The notes beneath the pieces were generated by a model that was not told the DNA's origin, searched no databases, and saw only the letters and a list, made by a program, of their open reading frames with translations. From the NCBI GenBank assembly GCA_034406715.1, contig CP137871.1:248001-312000 (forward strand): a stretch of 64,000 nucleotides of DNA. The letters run 5' to 3'. The stretch is from Rhodotorula mucilaginosa (lineage: Eukaryota > Basidiomycota > Microbotryomycetes > Sporidiobolales > Sporidiobolaceae). Position 1 is the first letter of the stretch. The number at the start of each line of letters is the position of its first letter. Positions 10,766-22,463 of this stretch are shown here, piece by piece. Made by a program: the position numbers and the translations under genes.

Positions 10766-12985
10766 ATGCCAAAACGTCCTGCAGCTGGTTCAGGGCCCAG
10801 GCCCACGGGAGTCTCGAAACGGGACCCCCCTCAGCGTCGGAAGCGCCAAAGTTCATCTCAACCTGAGGACGCGGGACCAAACATTCCATTCAGCTCCATT
10901 GTCAGAACGCTAGTTGCACTGGTCGGCGAGTCGCTTGAACGCGGAAAAGACGACCCTCTGGCGGATCTGGGGGAGGCAATGGTCCAACTGTGGGCTGGGC
11001 CTTTTGCTCGATTGGTGGGCCGCGTCAGCACTGGCAATCACTCATACGCTAGGAGCCGTGGCCTTTTCAGAGACAAGTTGAATGAGCTCCGCGACGCGAT
11101 CGTGGCTATCTGCCATGAACGGCAAGAGCCGTCGAGGCGCTTGAAAAGGTTTGTCAGCAAGCTAGTAAGTCTCCTTTTTGCCTCTGCTTCTGTGGAAGCA
11201 GTTGATGAATCAGATCCTTTGCAGCAAGAGTTCTTGTTCACAAAGCTGTCCAAAGACTTGGTAATGTTATGCAGCAGAGCTCCTTCGGCTGACCTGGCGA
11301 AAAGCTGACCGCTGGCAGAGAATTGACACAGCACTGGGTCACAATTGCGGGCACCTACGCAACAGAGGCAAGGACGGCAGACAACTTTGCCAGGGCAATA
11401 ATTGGAGCTGAAGATCTTAAGAGCATCCGCATCCCAGCAACTGATGATCTATTCAGCTGGGGTCTCATATTGTTCAAGGTTTGGAAGGATAAGCTCACCA
11501 AACTGACCAAGGAAGCCGTCTTGGACACAACACACACTGCTACCCAAATATCCCTGGAGGAGCGGAGTGAGGGTATAAGTACGCAAAGAACAGAAGCAGA
11601 GGAAGAACAATGCCTGAAAAGATGGAGACTCTGGCTCAAACGAGAAGTCTCAAGGGAGGAATATGAGGGTCGCACCCAGCAGGGTTGGCAGGGGTGGCTT
11701 GAACGGCTTTACCTCTGTGTCCAACAAACAAACATCTACTGGGAAGGGCACCAGGATGCAGCACGAGGAAGAAAGGAAGCTGTTGAGCTCATTGTGGGCC
11801 ATTTTCTTTCTTTCCACAGCGCGTGCAGGCACTTGACTAACTCTGCAAGATCTCTTCAGCTCAGATACCAGAACAAGGAGCAGATTGTCAGTGAGGTGGT
11901 AAGTGTGGTGCTGGCATTGCAGCCTCATGCGAGAGGTTCCTGCACTGACTGTTGATTTTGCATTCACGCAACAGGAAGCTTTGCAAAGACGCATTGACAG
12001 ATGCAAGGTAGGTTGCCTGTTGGCCTTACAACAGTTGACTGACTGGACCAGACTGATTGGTGCTAACAAGCAATGATGCAAAGGCGCGGGCGCACGCTGC
12101 TCACCCAACAAGTCCACATGATCCTGTGACAACATCAGGAGCACCTTTCCAGGCTATCCCTCCACCACATGTTCATCCACTTGGTGGAGACGAGCCGTTT
12201 AACCCGGCGGACCCTTTCGCTTTTGTATGTCTGACTTCTCTTACAAGCACTCGCTCTTACTTTTCTGTTCTGACTGTGAGGCATTCCTGATGCATCGAGT
12301 ACTAATGCCCCATGCGGAATTTCCTGTTTTTCCATTCCTGCAGGGTTCCCCTGGTTCTTTCTTTCCCCATGATCCACATGCAACCAATTCTTCCGAAGAC
12401 TCCCACATGTCTACCCCCAACTACCATGGTGCGCTTCCATTTTTACCACCTCCTTCATGCCTCACTAATGACAGCAGCCTCCTGCTTGCCAGCTGGTTTT
12501 GTTCGACAGCCCCAAGGTCACGGCGGGGGGGCTCTGCTCCTTGGAGGTGACCACTTGCAATCATCTGGTGGCAATCCCTACATCCCAGACAATAACCAGT
12601 ACTTTCCTGTTCAACACTCAGGTGCGCTCAAATTCCTGGTGGATTCTCCTCCCCAAGTGCAGTTGCTCACAGGGTCTGTGTCTGCTCCATAGCGGGATTT
12701 AGCGGACTTTCTCAAGCTTGTCAGCTTCCCATGTATCCCATGGAGGGAACAATTGCAGGCAACCAGGACACATTCCCCTTTTTGCACAACAGAGCGCATT
12801 CAGCAGCAGCCAATCAAGCCTTCAATCAACAGGGACCAATGGCGACATGGGACCCCAGGACCGGATACGGGGATCCGCACTCAGTGGGTCACGGACCACC
12901 CATTGCGCGCCGGATTGCTCGCAAAGTCTATGGCATTCAAGATCCAGAGGCGTGGACCCGCAGGGCTGGCTTGTCACTGTTGTAG
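10766..12985 (+). CDS. Superfamily member A2 (unknown function)
   Basis: Not recognised as any known family. Exon 1 (10766-11164, 133 codons) starts with a basic Pro/Arg/Lys-rich stretch that could be a nuclear signal, then VQLWAGPFARLVGRV and RRLKRFVSKL, matching A1. The 36-nt exon at 11225-11260 reads QEFLFTKLSKDL. Exon 3 starts HWVTIAG after a GACACAG acceptor and contains NFARAIIGAEDLKSIRIP and a long helical, charged stretch to about 11900. A 33-nt exon (EALQRRIDRCK, 11973-12005) and Pro/His/Gln-rich exons follow. The last exon ends PIARRIARKVYGIQDPEAW plus nine residues (stop 12983-12985), the A-type closing box. Internal 3' splice sites between 12000 and 12700 are approximate. Promoter boxes lie at 10657-10682. 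Confidence 0.7.
11225..11260 (+). other. 36-nt micro-exon of A2
   Basis: QEFLFTKLSKDL, between a TTTGCAG acceptor and a GTAATG donor, phase 0 on both sides. Confidence 0.7.
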
Positions 12986-15182
12986 ACCCAGGATGTGCCA
13001 CTTTTTCATAGCAGAGTGTGTCTTTGTACATTGAAATGTGTTCTTCTTGATGTGCAAATATTGGTCCCACACAGTAGCATCAATTGGTGCACTTTTGGCA
13101 AGCGTATCAGTAAATGGAAATTCAGAACCGTTGTTTCACGGGTTCCTGCCCGCGCCCTCATGTTCAGCAGGAGTCTTGTCTACGATGAGCAAGAAGCAGT
13201 ACAGTACCAAGTCAATACCTCCTGATCCAGATACATTGGTTTGACAGTCATTCCGGGGCTGAGGAGAAACACTGTCATTGTTCGGAGGTGGGTCCCCAGC
13301 AAGCGGTGTGTGCGCCGAGGGTTGAGCAAAACAGAGCGAGAGGGTCAAACGGTGGTATTTGGCAGTGTGTTGGCGCTCATAAGTTAGCTCGGAAAGATGG
13401 ACGTAGCGCCGGTGGCGGAGAGGCGGACTGCGTCACGATTCGCGAGACCGTTCCTGTCGGCAGCAAGGCGCTGCCAGCACCCAATGGGCGGTAGAGCAAG
13501 TCAGCATCTGTTACTGAGCACATTGAGCGTTGGAAAGCCCGGCCACACATTCAGCAGCGCGGCCTGCCCGCAACAGAGGAGGAAACAAGCAAAAAGAAGA
13601 CAGAAAAAAATGCAAGCAGCGAGCGCTGCGGCGCGCCGGGCCCGCGGCGCAACTGAGATGATCGGAAGCAGGGCATGTCGCGCGTCGTGTAGCGAGCCAC
13701 GATCCGCACGACTAGCGCACGCGTTCAGATCGATGCGAAGCAGCAAGATGGAGCCGCGCGAGCGCAATCGAGGTTATCGCACCCAGAAATGTTGCCGAGC
13801 ACGTCGTCGGTCCTGTCAGAAGCGAGCTCTTGAGGATCGGCAGTATGGGAGCTCGACGTCGAAATCTGCTGAATGCGTGTGCGCGGTGATCAGAGCGTGC
13901 GGCACAGTGTCGAGCTAGTCGAGGGCGAGGAGAGCCGCGGAAGCAGCCGCGTCTAAGCTGGGGACGAGCTCGCCGCTTCGAAGATGACACGCGCGTCTCG
14001 CGCCTCGACTCCTCTTCTTCTTCTTCTTCACCTCACGCTCAATCTGCTCCCGTGCGCACTGCACCAGCCGCGCATGGGATTCCTGAACGGGCGCAGACCG
14101 ACCCGACGACTTAGAAGTTTGAGAAGCTAGATATTAGGAGCTCTCGCCCGTATATCTCTAGGCGAGAGTGGTTCGTCGCCGTACATTCCACTCCCCTCCA
14201 TCCCTCCTTCATCCTCACCGCCCGATATACGCCCTCGCCTGTTGCTACTGCCATCGCCGCCCATCGAGCAGGTCGCCGCACAAGGAGGAGCGCTGGGAGG
14301 ATGGCGACTCGCTCGGCGGTCGGTGGTGGTGGTGGTAGCAGCGGGTGCGCGGTCGCGTCTCTTTGTGCAAATTGTTGTCCCAACATTTCCTGGCCAACGA
14401 TGAGAGAGTTCGAAGGGAGCTGACCCGATCTCGCTCTGTATGCCTGCCGAGAGTCCTGCTCGCCGCTCGAGTGTTTCGTGCACGCCAGGAGCGAGGGAGC
14501 GTCGCCGCGCGCGAACGGCCGCGAGCCTACGCAAACGGTGAGCGAGTCAGCTATAGCTGCGTCCACCGCGACCGCCTCGATCTAGCCTCGAAGCAGTACG
14601 ACCGCAGCGGGCGGGCAAACGTCGAGTGTCCAGAGCGACGGCGAAAGCGACTTTAAACGCCCCGCCGGCGTATCCTGTCGGCTGGCAATCCGGAGCCAAG
14701 CAGCCAGTGCTTAGGAACGCGCTAACAGCACAGCCGGGGGCGAGGAAAGGAGGCGAGCCAAAGGAGGCTCGAACTCGTCGAAGAGTCGGCGGCAAATCCG
14801 ACGGACAACCCGGCGGACTTCGGGATTTGAGCGATCCGGCGCGGTCATAGTATCAAAGGAGGTCATCCTTGCCTACTTACCCTTTCTCGCCAGCTCTAGA
14901 GGATGCGAGACAAGCCGACGAGGCCAACTTTTGACTTTTCGGTCGACGCGACTGCTTTTCCTCTCTCTTGCTCGCCTGTTCCCGCCATTACACTGCGCGG
15001 AGCAGCCTGCAGACCAGCGCAGTCGGTCAACTGAACTCGCACAAGCCACGCCTGCCGCACCCGCGCTCGTCCCGACCCGCTCGCACGCCACAGGAGCAGC
15101 CAAGCTTCCGCCGCTTCATCCAACACTTCCGCTCCCAAAGGTCGCCCTCCCTCGCTCTCGGCAAGCACGCGAGACACTCGAC
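12986..15182. other. 2.2-kb gap without recognised gene
   Basis: Six frames give only short or compositionally biased ORFs with no match to a family I know and no clean intron chain. The last part must hold the CENP-A promoter and leader. I see no tRNA or repeat array in it. Confidence 0.4.
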
Positions 15183-15910
15183 ATGGCTCGTCAGAAGCTG
15201 GTCAACCCGCAGCACAAGACGGCGATCAAGCGCCCGGGAGGGAAAAGGCCCGTCAAAGTCCCCAAACAGCCCAACATGACGGGTGCGTAACCGGAACTCG
15301 GCCAGCGTCGGCTTCAGGGCATCTTTCGAGCAGTTCACTGACTCTACGTATTTGGTACGCCGCACACAGCCTCGGGCAAGGTTGTGAGTCGCCTCTCCCG
15401 GATGATCGCAGTCGGAGCAAGCACGAGAATCTCGTCCAACTCAACCTCGTTGTCCGCCCGCAGAGGAAACCCCACCGTTACCGCCCAGGCACCGTCGCGC
15501 TTCGCGAGATACGTCGCTACCAGAAGACGACCGAGCTCCTCATCCGCAAAGCGCCGTTCCAGCGCCTCTGTCGCGATATTGCCCACGGGCTCGGAGAAAA
15601 GGGCTTTCGCTGGCAGGGCTCGGCACTCCAGGCGCTGCAGGAAGCAGCTGAACACTAGTGCGATCACGCTCTGACCTCGCTTCGCCATCGGGGACGAGCA
15701 GGCTGATCAATACGAGACCGTTTGACGCAGCCTCGTCGACCTTTTCGCCGACTGCAACCTTTGCGCGATTCACGCCAAACGCATCACCATCCAGCCCAAA
15801 GGTGCGCGTTCCCCTCTGCTTCTCTTGTGACCTGTCCTTGCCCAAGCGACTGACTTGCCTGGCGAGCAGACATGACGCTCGCGCGTCGCCTTCGCGGCGA
15901 CCTCAGGTAG
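15183..15910 (+). CDS. CSE4: Centromeric histone H3 variant CENP-A
   Basis: CENP-A replaces histone H3 in centromeric nucleosomes and founds the kinetochore. Five exons give 139 residues. The tail [20 protein letters not shown] keeps only a faint H3 pattern; the fold follows: [77 protein letters not shown] and a [13 protein letters not shown] end. Features diagnostic of CENP-A rather than H3 are the divergent tail, a loop 1 one residue longer than in H3, and tryptophan in FRWQ where H3 has FQ (human CENP-A has FNWQ). Exon 2 is only 14 nt (15370-15383), between GTGCGT and GTGAGT introns. It converges with B1 across 394 bp. Confidence 0.95.
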
Positions 15911-16304
15911 TCACGCCAATGCCGACATAACGCCCCGACTTCGGCTTTCTTTTCCGCTTTCTCACCCTCCCGCTTGTCCTTCCTTGCCACAGGACCTCGC
16001 GCGTCATCCAGTCTGTACCCCATTCTGCTTTTGTGTGTGCTCTCCTCGTTGTTGTTCTCCCTACCTGCCCGTAAATCACTCGTTCCATGTCGAGACTCCG
16101 CTTCCGATCCACGTGTAGCGTGGAACGCACCATTTCCCCGACTCACTAGCAGCATCAAGCGAATCAGGCGCGAGATAAACGAGTCCAGAAAGAGCTTTGC
16201 ATGGAGGGGAAAGGGGGCTACGAGACAGCGAAGAGAATCACAAACGAGCTCGGAAAGATTGGACAATCGGAAGTGGTCATCTTTGGCACATGAGTGTACA
16301 GAGT
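15911..16304. other. Convergent spacer, CENP-A to B1
   Basis: Nothing recognised. Probably the two 3' UTRs. Confidence 0.4.
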
Positions 16305-17893
16305 CTATGCACTACCCCACCGAGCTTGCCAAGAGCTCGGAGTGATTCCATATCGCCGCTGCGCCCGAAGTCCGATACGAGCGTGTGCAAGGGACCGGAG
16401 CCGACGCATGGGATCATTGGGAAGGAGGACGTCGAACGGATTCACATACCCCGACTCTTCCGTGCTCTGTGGGTATTGGTTTCCACTTGATACAGGTGAG
16501 TGCACCTCTGGTGTTGAGGTGTGAACCGGAGGCATTGGCGTTGTAACAGCGAAGGGTGCAAGGATCGAAACCACTTGACTCGCAGATAGTAAAGGGGTTT
16601 GCTCTGGGGTCACCAGCTGCCGGTACCAGCGTGCCTTCAGCCAGGCTGGCCGGGAGGATGTCTGAGCATCATGCTCAGCATTGTAGCTGCCAAAGTCGAA
16701 GGCAGGATTTGCTCCGAGCTGTTGTTGACGTTTCGAGTCAGTCTCATCGATTAGGAAAAAATCAAGAGGGCACGGATAGTGCACGGCCAACAAAAAACAC
16801 CGCACAGGTTGTTGGATGATGAACATAGGGGTCCACATGGTCTGCAGAGTGAACAGCCATCAGCGCCGGACAGATAATCTGCCTGGGAAAGGCATTCCAA
16901 CTCACGTTGATGTCCAGCAAAGCTCTTGCCGGATCTTGCGAAGCGTAGCATCCCTGGATGGCGAGGTGGATGTGTCTGAAGGTCCCGGCTAAGCTTGATA
17001 GCTCCACATCTGAAAGATAGTCAGAGAGCGGTTCTGCTTCGCGCTTTAGCGCAGACGCCCATTCTTTCAGGTCCGTGCTCATGGCAGCTATCGCGGTGCC
17101 GGACTTGCGGATTGCTGTGAAAAGATCTCGACAAAGTTCACTTGATCGCCTTTTGGACTCGTCCTTGAGATAAAGTCGGTCTGAAAAGAAGGCATGGAGA
17201 GCATTCCAGAACGCAACCGCCTCCTCTTTGACCTTTTGCTCCGCACTTTGTGCAACTTCTGCCTCTCTGACTGTTTGCTCCTGACTTTGAGAGTCGACAG
17301 TAGGTGCAGTACCCGCTCTGTTGGGCACTACCCGGTGACCATGTTGACGAGCAACTTCGTGCTCCTGCAAAAAAGCAAAATCAGTCAGTAGGAAAACTGG
17401 GTTTCAGGCAGTGAACGATACAAACAATGTGGGCGAGCAAGATACTCATGTCAATCTTGAGCTGTAAAATAGAGGTAGCAGTCAACTGGTCCGCCAGAAT
17501 TGACCATACTCAGGCGTGAAAAAGAAAGAGTCTGCTTACCACTTGCTGCAAGACGTCAGTGCGCGGGATCCGGCCGTCATTCAGAGCGACCTCCAGACAC
17601 TGCCGTTTCTCCCCCAGCCAGCTCGTCAGTTGTTGCCTCATAGCAATTTTATGGCTCATGAGGTCTGCCTTTTTCCTGTTTCTGTTGAATTTGCTTGACT
17701 CGGCAAGAAAGGTTGCGTGCGCTGTGTCGTACCACTTGACCAACCTGACAGTTGTCTGGTCTGTGCTTTTGTGCGGATTATGCCATCGCTTTCCAAGGGC
17801 GAGCTCTGCGAGAGCTTGAAGAGGAGCCCTGACCTCGAAGTGCGTACTGGTCTGTTTCAGGTCGCTGAAATGGTGCTCGGCAACAAGAGGCAT
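16305..17893 (-). CDS. Superfamily member B1 (unknown function)
   Basis: Not recognised. Start MPLVAEHHFSD at 17893. Exon 1 holds RLVKWYDTAHATF, a charged helical stretch, LTSWLGEKRQCLEVAL and the IPRTDVLQQV end before GTAAGC. The 36-nt exon at 17426-17461 reads LKIDMSILLAHI. Exon 3 starts EHEVARQHG and carries KVKEEAVAFWNALHAFFSD, then ELSSLAGTFRHIHLAIQGCY, a helical stretch. The last exon has LGANPAFNFGSYN, RPAWLKARWYRQLVTPEQTP and ends IGLRAQRRYGITPSSWQARW. The same layout recurs in B2, B3 and B4. It is first in a head-to-tail array of three, with upstream boxes at 17973-18031. The long helices suggest an intracellular, non-secreted protein; no signal peptide, membrane helix or catalytic motif is visible. 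Confidence 0.7.
17426..17461 (-). other. 36-nt micro-exon of B1
   Basis: LKIDMSILLAHI between TTTTACAG and GTTTGT, phase 0 on both sides. Confidence 0.65.
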
Positions 17894-17972
17894 GACCCTG
17901 GTGCTGGGACTCTACCGGGAAGACGGGTGAGAGGATAGACAACGAGTGTGAGCACGCTAGGAGCGAGAAAGC

Positions 17973-18031
17973 GGTGCGTGCGCGGCTGAAGTCGAAGAGA
18001 AAAAAGGCCTCATTCCGCGGACAAGCCGCGG
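17973..18031 (-). promoter_or_regulatory. Superfamily promoter boxes of B1
   Basis: On the gene strand the full dyad CCGCGGCTTGTCCGCGGA is at 18014-18031, 120 bp before the ATG. A near copy of the second element, GCGCACGCACC, is at 17973-17983. Confidence 0.7.
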
Positions 18032-18253
18032 CTTTGCGGGGATGCGCGATATGCCTCGCCGCCCGAACCTCAAGAGAGGGCTCGTCCCTAGAGAAAGGAT
18101 TTGGGTGAGGGAAACAATGACAGATTCCGAATGAGCTTCGCAAGCGAGGACAAAAGGGGAAGAGAGAAAAAAAGAAGAAAAGAAAGAAGAAAGAAAAGAA
18201 ACATCTGCCCAGGAGCACGAATGCGGGCTTGGTTACAGGGGAAACAGTGTACT

Positions 18254-19780
18254 TCATGCCTCAGCTATGTCCCATCGAGCCTGCCACACCTCCGGTAAGA
18301 TCCTGTATCGCCGCTGCGCCCGGAGTCCGATCCGAGCGTGTCTGTTCGCAAGGGACTGGTACTGAGAGGGTGGGACGTTGCCAGCTTGGAGACCTGCTGC
18401 TGGCTGTTTCTTGTGTTCAGGTCTGTGTCTTTCCCTCAGCAATGCCACATGGGGTAGCCACTCCGGGATTGGCAGGAGGAAGGGCTTGCGTAGCTCAATC
18501 AGCTTCATGCCAGCCGCCTTATTGCCAGATCGCCCATCAGCCAGCAATTGCTGTGTCAATTTTGGCGTCACTAGCTGTCGATACCAGTTCTCCTCCAACC
18601 AAGCTGGATGAGTCCATGCCTTTGCATCATGATCATGCTCATGGTCGTATTTGGAGAAGTTGAACAACGGATTCGCTCCAAGCTGTTGCCCAGTCTCAAG
18701 GTCAGTCACTGTACAGTAAGAGCAACACACAGACAAGGGCAAAACAGGCCGAGATCATACAGCACGCTCAAAGATAAAATCAGTATTCCAGTATTCCTGT
18801 ACTATGCAAAGTTTTGCTGTGGCATCAGAACTTTGAGCATTTCCAAGTGAAGGATGTTTCTCAGCTTACCACTGTGAGTGACGCTCCAGTAACATCTCCA
18901 GACTCAAAAGTTTGTGCCAAAGTGGTTTGGAGTTTTTCAAGGACCCAGAGTAAGCTCTCCTGCTCGACCGAGTCAAGTTGTACCCACAGCCAAACAGCCT
19001 TGCGCTCAAGGGCAACACTCCAATCGTACATTGGCTGGTGCCAATTCTCTGGAAGCCCAGGCTGTTTGGTCAGAATAACTCTGTGGAGCTGATCAAGTAC
19101 TGTCGAAAGGCCTCGAAGCTGTTGCGGCCGGTGCTCCTGTGGAGGAGATTCATTGACCAGCTTGCGACGTTCCCACCAATGTCTCACGGTCTCGCCACCA
19201 AGGTTGCTTTGCTGTGCATGATTGCTGGCACCTGCTGCTTCATGTGGTGCATGTTGACTTGTGTGAGGAGCGGACTGTTACTTTGTTTTCCAGGTCAGCT
19301 GGGCCCACTTGTGCTTATTAGTAAAAGCTGGCAAACAAGATGATCCCACAGAGCCTTGATGTCAATCTCTGTCTGCAGATGTGTCCTATGATCAGACTGA
19401 CTTGAACCAAGGGTTCATTCGGAATCAACTGTGCAAAAATAAACTCACCACTTGCTGCAAGACATCAATCCTTGGAATATGCCCTGCCTCGTAAGCAGTC
19501 TCTAAGCAGGCCCTCTTGGTGAGGAGCCACGTGGTCATCTTGTCCTGTGCAGCTCCCTGCTCTTTCACATAGGTTGTTTCAACGTGTCGCCGAAGGACTG
19601 CCGTTGCCGTGTCATGCCAATGTCCCATTCGAACAATGATCCAGTCATCACTTTCCCGAGTCCTTGTACGCCACTCTGTGCTGGTCCCTGCTTTGCTAGT
19701 TCATTGAGTGCTTCAGAGAGCCGCGCTTTCGGGGTCTTCTTGTTTGAGGTGGCAACTTCAAGGGAAGTCTGAAGAGGCAT
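18254..19780 (-). CDS. Superfamily member B2 (unknown function)
   Basis: Start MPLQTSLEVATSNKKTPKAR at 19780. Exon 1 carries RLSEALNELAKQG, the charged TTWLLTKRACLETAYEAGHI and PRIDVLQQV before GTGAGT. The 36-nt exon at 19337-19372 is TEIDIKALWDHL. A later exon has RHWWERRKLVN, LHRVILTKQPGLPENWHQPM and a helical ESLLWVLEKLQTTLAQTFES. The final exon has LGANPLFNFSKYDHEHDHD, THPAWLEENWYRQLVTPKLT and ends ARIGLRAQRRYRILPEVWQA. Exon 1 is shorter at its start than in B1/B3, lacking the QWY block. It lies between B3 and B1 in the same orientation. Function unknown. Confidence 0.65.
19337..19372 (-). other. 36-nt micro-exon of B2
   Basis: TEIDIKALWDHL between TCTGCAG and GTTTGC, phase 0 on both sides. 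Confidence 0.6.
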
Positions 19781-19879
19781 GACCTGAAATCAAGTTTGAG
19801 CGGCGTGTCTTGGGCAAGACGGGTAAAAGAGGGAGTAAAGAAACGGAGGGGCGTGCAATTCGGGAGCGAACACCTCGAG

Positions 19880-19924
19880 TCCGCGGACAAGCCGAGACTT
19901 TTTCTCGAGCTCGGGGTGCGTGCA
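19880..19924 (-). promoter_or_regulatory. Superfamily promoter boxes of B2
   Basis: On the gene strand CGGCTTGTCCGCGGA lies at 19880-19894, about 100 bp before the ATG. A weaker relative of the second element (GTGCACGCACC) is at 19914-19924. The rest of the 655-bp B2-B3 spacer shows nothing I recognise. Confidence 0.6.
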
Positions 19925-20435
19925 CCCAAGCTGAGCGAGCGCGAAAATTGAGGCTTCTTCAGGCTTGGCGTTATACTCATCATCTTCAGGCATGTCCTTT
20001 GCAGCTGTTTAAACCTGCCAAGACACCTTTGTTCCTGTCAAAGACTATTGTCGGGTGTTGTGGTGAGGAATCCACTCATCTCGCCCGGCTCAATCTGCAG
20101 GCAGCCACAGCATAGAGAAAGTACCATATCAAAAGAAAGAAGTGAGGAGTGTGAGGCAACAAGGGAGTTCTCCTCATAGCAAATGTGAGTAATTGGAGCT
20201 CAAACACAAAGTTGCACTTGAGTAGGCATACAATAGATAATGTCCTCCTCATCTAAACCTCTTCCGAATCAATCCATCTTGGTGGTCTTACCTCACTTCC
20301 ATCCAGGACTACCCTCCCATAAGGAACAAGCCGCAAGAAGCACCACAAGCTTACGAGTGGGAAGCGGAAAGGAGAGAGTTCATGAGGGAATGGGAGCGTT
20401 TGCATGGTGCATGAAGATTGCTTCTTGCTGCCTGG

Positions 20436-21983
20436 CTACGCCCATCGAGCCTGCCACAACTCCGGCAAGATCCCGTATCGCCGCTGCGCCCGAAGTCCGA
20501 TATGAGTATGGGCAAGGGACTGGGGGCGACGTGTGGGATCAAGGAGGACCTCGAGCGGATTCACATACTCCGACTGTTCCGTGTGCTGTGGGAATTGGGC
20601 TCCACTTGATACAGATGAGTGCACCTCTGGCAATGGGGTGCGCCTTGTAAGCATTGCCGTCGCAACAGCGAAGGGTGCAAGGACTTGCGCCACTTGACTC
20701 TGGTCAGACAGTGAAGGTGTCTGCTCGGGGGTCACCAGCTGCCGGTACCACCGCGCTTCAAGCCAAGCTGGATGCGTCATTGCCCGGGCATGTGCATCGT
20801 TCTGGGTGTCATAGGCGGAAAAGTTGAACGCCGGATTTGCTCCGAGCTGTAATTCCATTCGAGTTCGTCAGCGAGGGGCAACAAGACGGAGGAAGATTGA
20901 GTGACGGGAGCATTGACCGCACACATCGTCGAAAGATGAACTTGATTGTCCAGAATTTCTGCAATGCGAGAGCAAATGGTCAGAACCACGGAAGACACCA
21001 GAAAGAGAAAGCAGTTCCTGACTGACAGCCACCCGCAAAGCTCCGGTGGCATCACGCGAGGAGCGGCACTTCTCCAACGCAAGGCAAAGGTGTTCCAAGG
21101 TCCAGACTAAGCTGGATAGTTCGGCCGGTCGAAGGTGCTCCAGAAAAAAATCTGCTTGTCCGGACAGCGAAGAAGCCCAATCGGACAGTTCCTTGTCTGC
21201 GCCTTGTATGGTGTCGACGACGGAACAGATCTTGGAACAGATCATGGCAATACTTGTCCGAGTCCTTTGGACCTCTTGTGGGCCTGAGGTAGTCAGGATT
21301 TGCCCGTCACAGCGTTCGCGCCAGAGTGCTGCCTCTACCTCCTTGTCTGGCTGCTCCGGAGTCTGTGTTGTTCCGGACGGAGTCACAGGCGCAGCATTGA
21401 CTCCGCTGGACAGCAGCTGTCCTGTGCCGGCGCCGTCGTGGCGATGATGAGCTTCTTGATATACCGACTCTTCCTGCCAGTGGCAAAGTCAGCGAGTAGC
21501 AGCCTCGAGAGCTCTTCTTCAAGCTGGCACCGACAATACGTGAGAGCAAAATGCTCATATCAATCTCCAACTGTAGCGCCATAGGACCACTCAACCGGTC
21601 AATCAAAACAGATTGGGCACCTGCGCGATTCATACTGAGCTTACCACTTGCTGCAACACATCGACGCGAGGGATTCGGCCCTCATGTAAAGCAATTTCCA
21701 GGCATTGCCGTTTCTCAACAAGCCACTCCTTCAGCCTTGTCCGCACAGCAGTATAATCAATCCCTGTCCCTGTGTAAGTATCTCTGTTCTTCCTACGAAT
21801 GGGTCCATACGCCCATTCGTACCATTGAACCAGAATTCGAGTGGTCGCGTCGGTGCTCTCGCTGCGGCGCTGCCATGCTTTCCCGCAGGCGAGCTGTGCG
21901 AGCGCTCCCAGCGGACCTCTCATGTCGAGAGTCCAACCTGTCGGTTGAGAATCGCTGAAATGGTACTCGTCAAGTAGAGGCAT
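20436..21983 (-). CDS. Superfamily member B3 (unknown function)
   Basis: Start MPLLDEYHFSDSQPTGW at 21983, closely matching B1. Exon 1 has RGPLGALAQLACGKAW, ILVQWYEWAYGPIR, RLKEWLVEKRQCLEIALHEG and RIPRVDVLQQV before GTAAGC. The 36-nt exon at 21535-21570 reads LEIDMSILLSRI. Exon 3 opens EESVYQEAHH and contains DKEVEAALWRERCDGQI, ADKELSDWASSLSGQADFFL and ELSSLVWTLEHLCLALEKCR. The last exon reads LGANPAFNFSAYDTQNDAHA, THPAWLEARWYRQLVTPEQT and ends IGLRAQRRYGILPELWQARW. The closing exon shares a 26-base identical stretch with B1, so this pair is recent or has undergone gene conversion. Function unknown. Confidence 0.7.
21535..21570 (-). other. 36-nt micro-exon of B3
   Basis: LEIDMSILLSRI between GCTACAG and GTCGGT, phase 0 on both sides. 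Confidence 0.65.
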
Positions 21984-22463
21984 TGCCGGGGCAGTATGAC
22001 CCTAGTGAAGGGAAAGAAGGGTGAGGTGCGGAGACAAGGAGCGCGAGCAGCGACGGCTTATGAGGCAAAAAAGCGGTGCGAGCGCGCGCGCGAGCGAACG
22101 TGCGCACGCATGCGTGGCAGGAAGCCGCGCTTTCCCTTGCTTTTGGAGTTTCACGCCGGATTAAGCGAGCGGTCGGCTCAGTCCGGGTCGAGAGAAGTTG
22201 ACCTCTCCACGGTCGAGATTGCTGGCGTAGATAAGCCCCGCTGTAAAATCTGTTTTCCTTTTTCAACCAAATCGAATAAAGAGCAGTGCATGCGCCACCG
22301 AGGAAAGTTTGCTTCAGGAGGGGGATAGGCCGAGCGACCCAAAGAGAGAATTTACAGCTGTTCGCATTTCAAAAAGCCGCAGCGAGGGTCAGTCACAGGT
22401 TTATGACCGGCGAGGATCGTACAGGGAAGTAAAGGATTGCCTCGGTGCACGCACCTTTGACCG
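21984..22463. promoter_or_regulatory. Spacer with B3 promoter box
   Basis: On the B3 strand GCGCTCGCACC lies at 22075-22085, 91 bp before the ATG. A degraded dyad half (GCGCGGCTT) lies near 22120-22130. The rest is without a recognised gene and also serves as the 3' flank of the aminotransferase. Confidence 0.5.

Noticed and set aside
11319-11366. A 19-nt exon in A2 followed by a 28-nt intron
   Set aside because: The intron would be too short; using the GACACAG acceptor instead gives the expected H-W start in phase 0.
12986-15182. A centromere beside CENP-A
   Set aside because: Nothing in the sequence supports it; the CENP-A gene need not lie near a centromere and no array or AT-rich core is present.
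15183-15910. Canonical histone H3
   Set aside because: The tail is not ARTKQTARKSTGG, loop 1 is longer and carries the CENP-A tryptophan.
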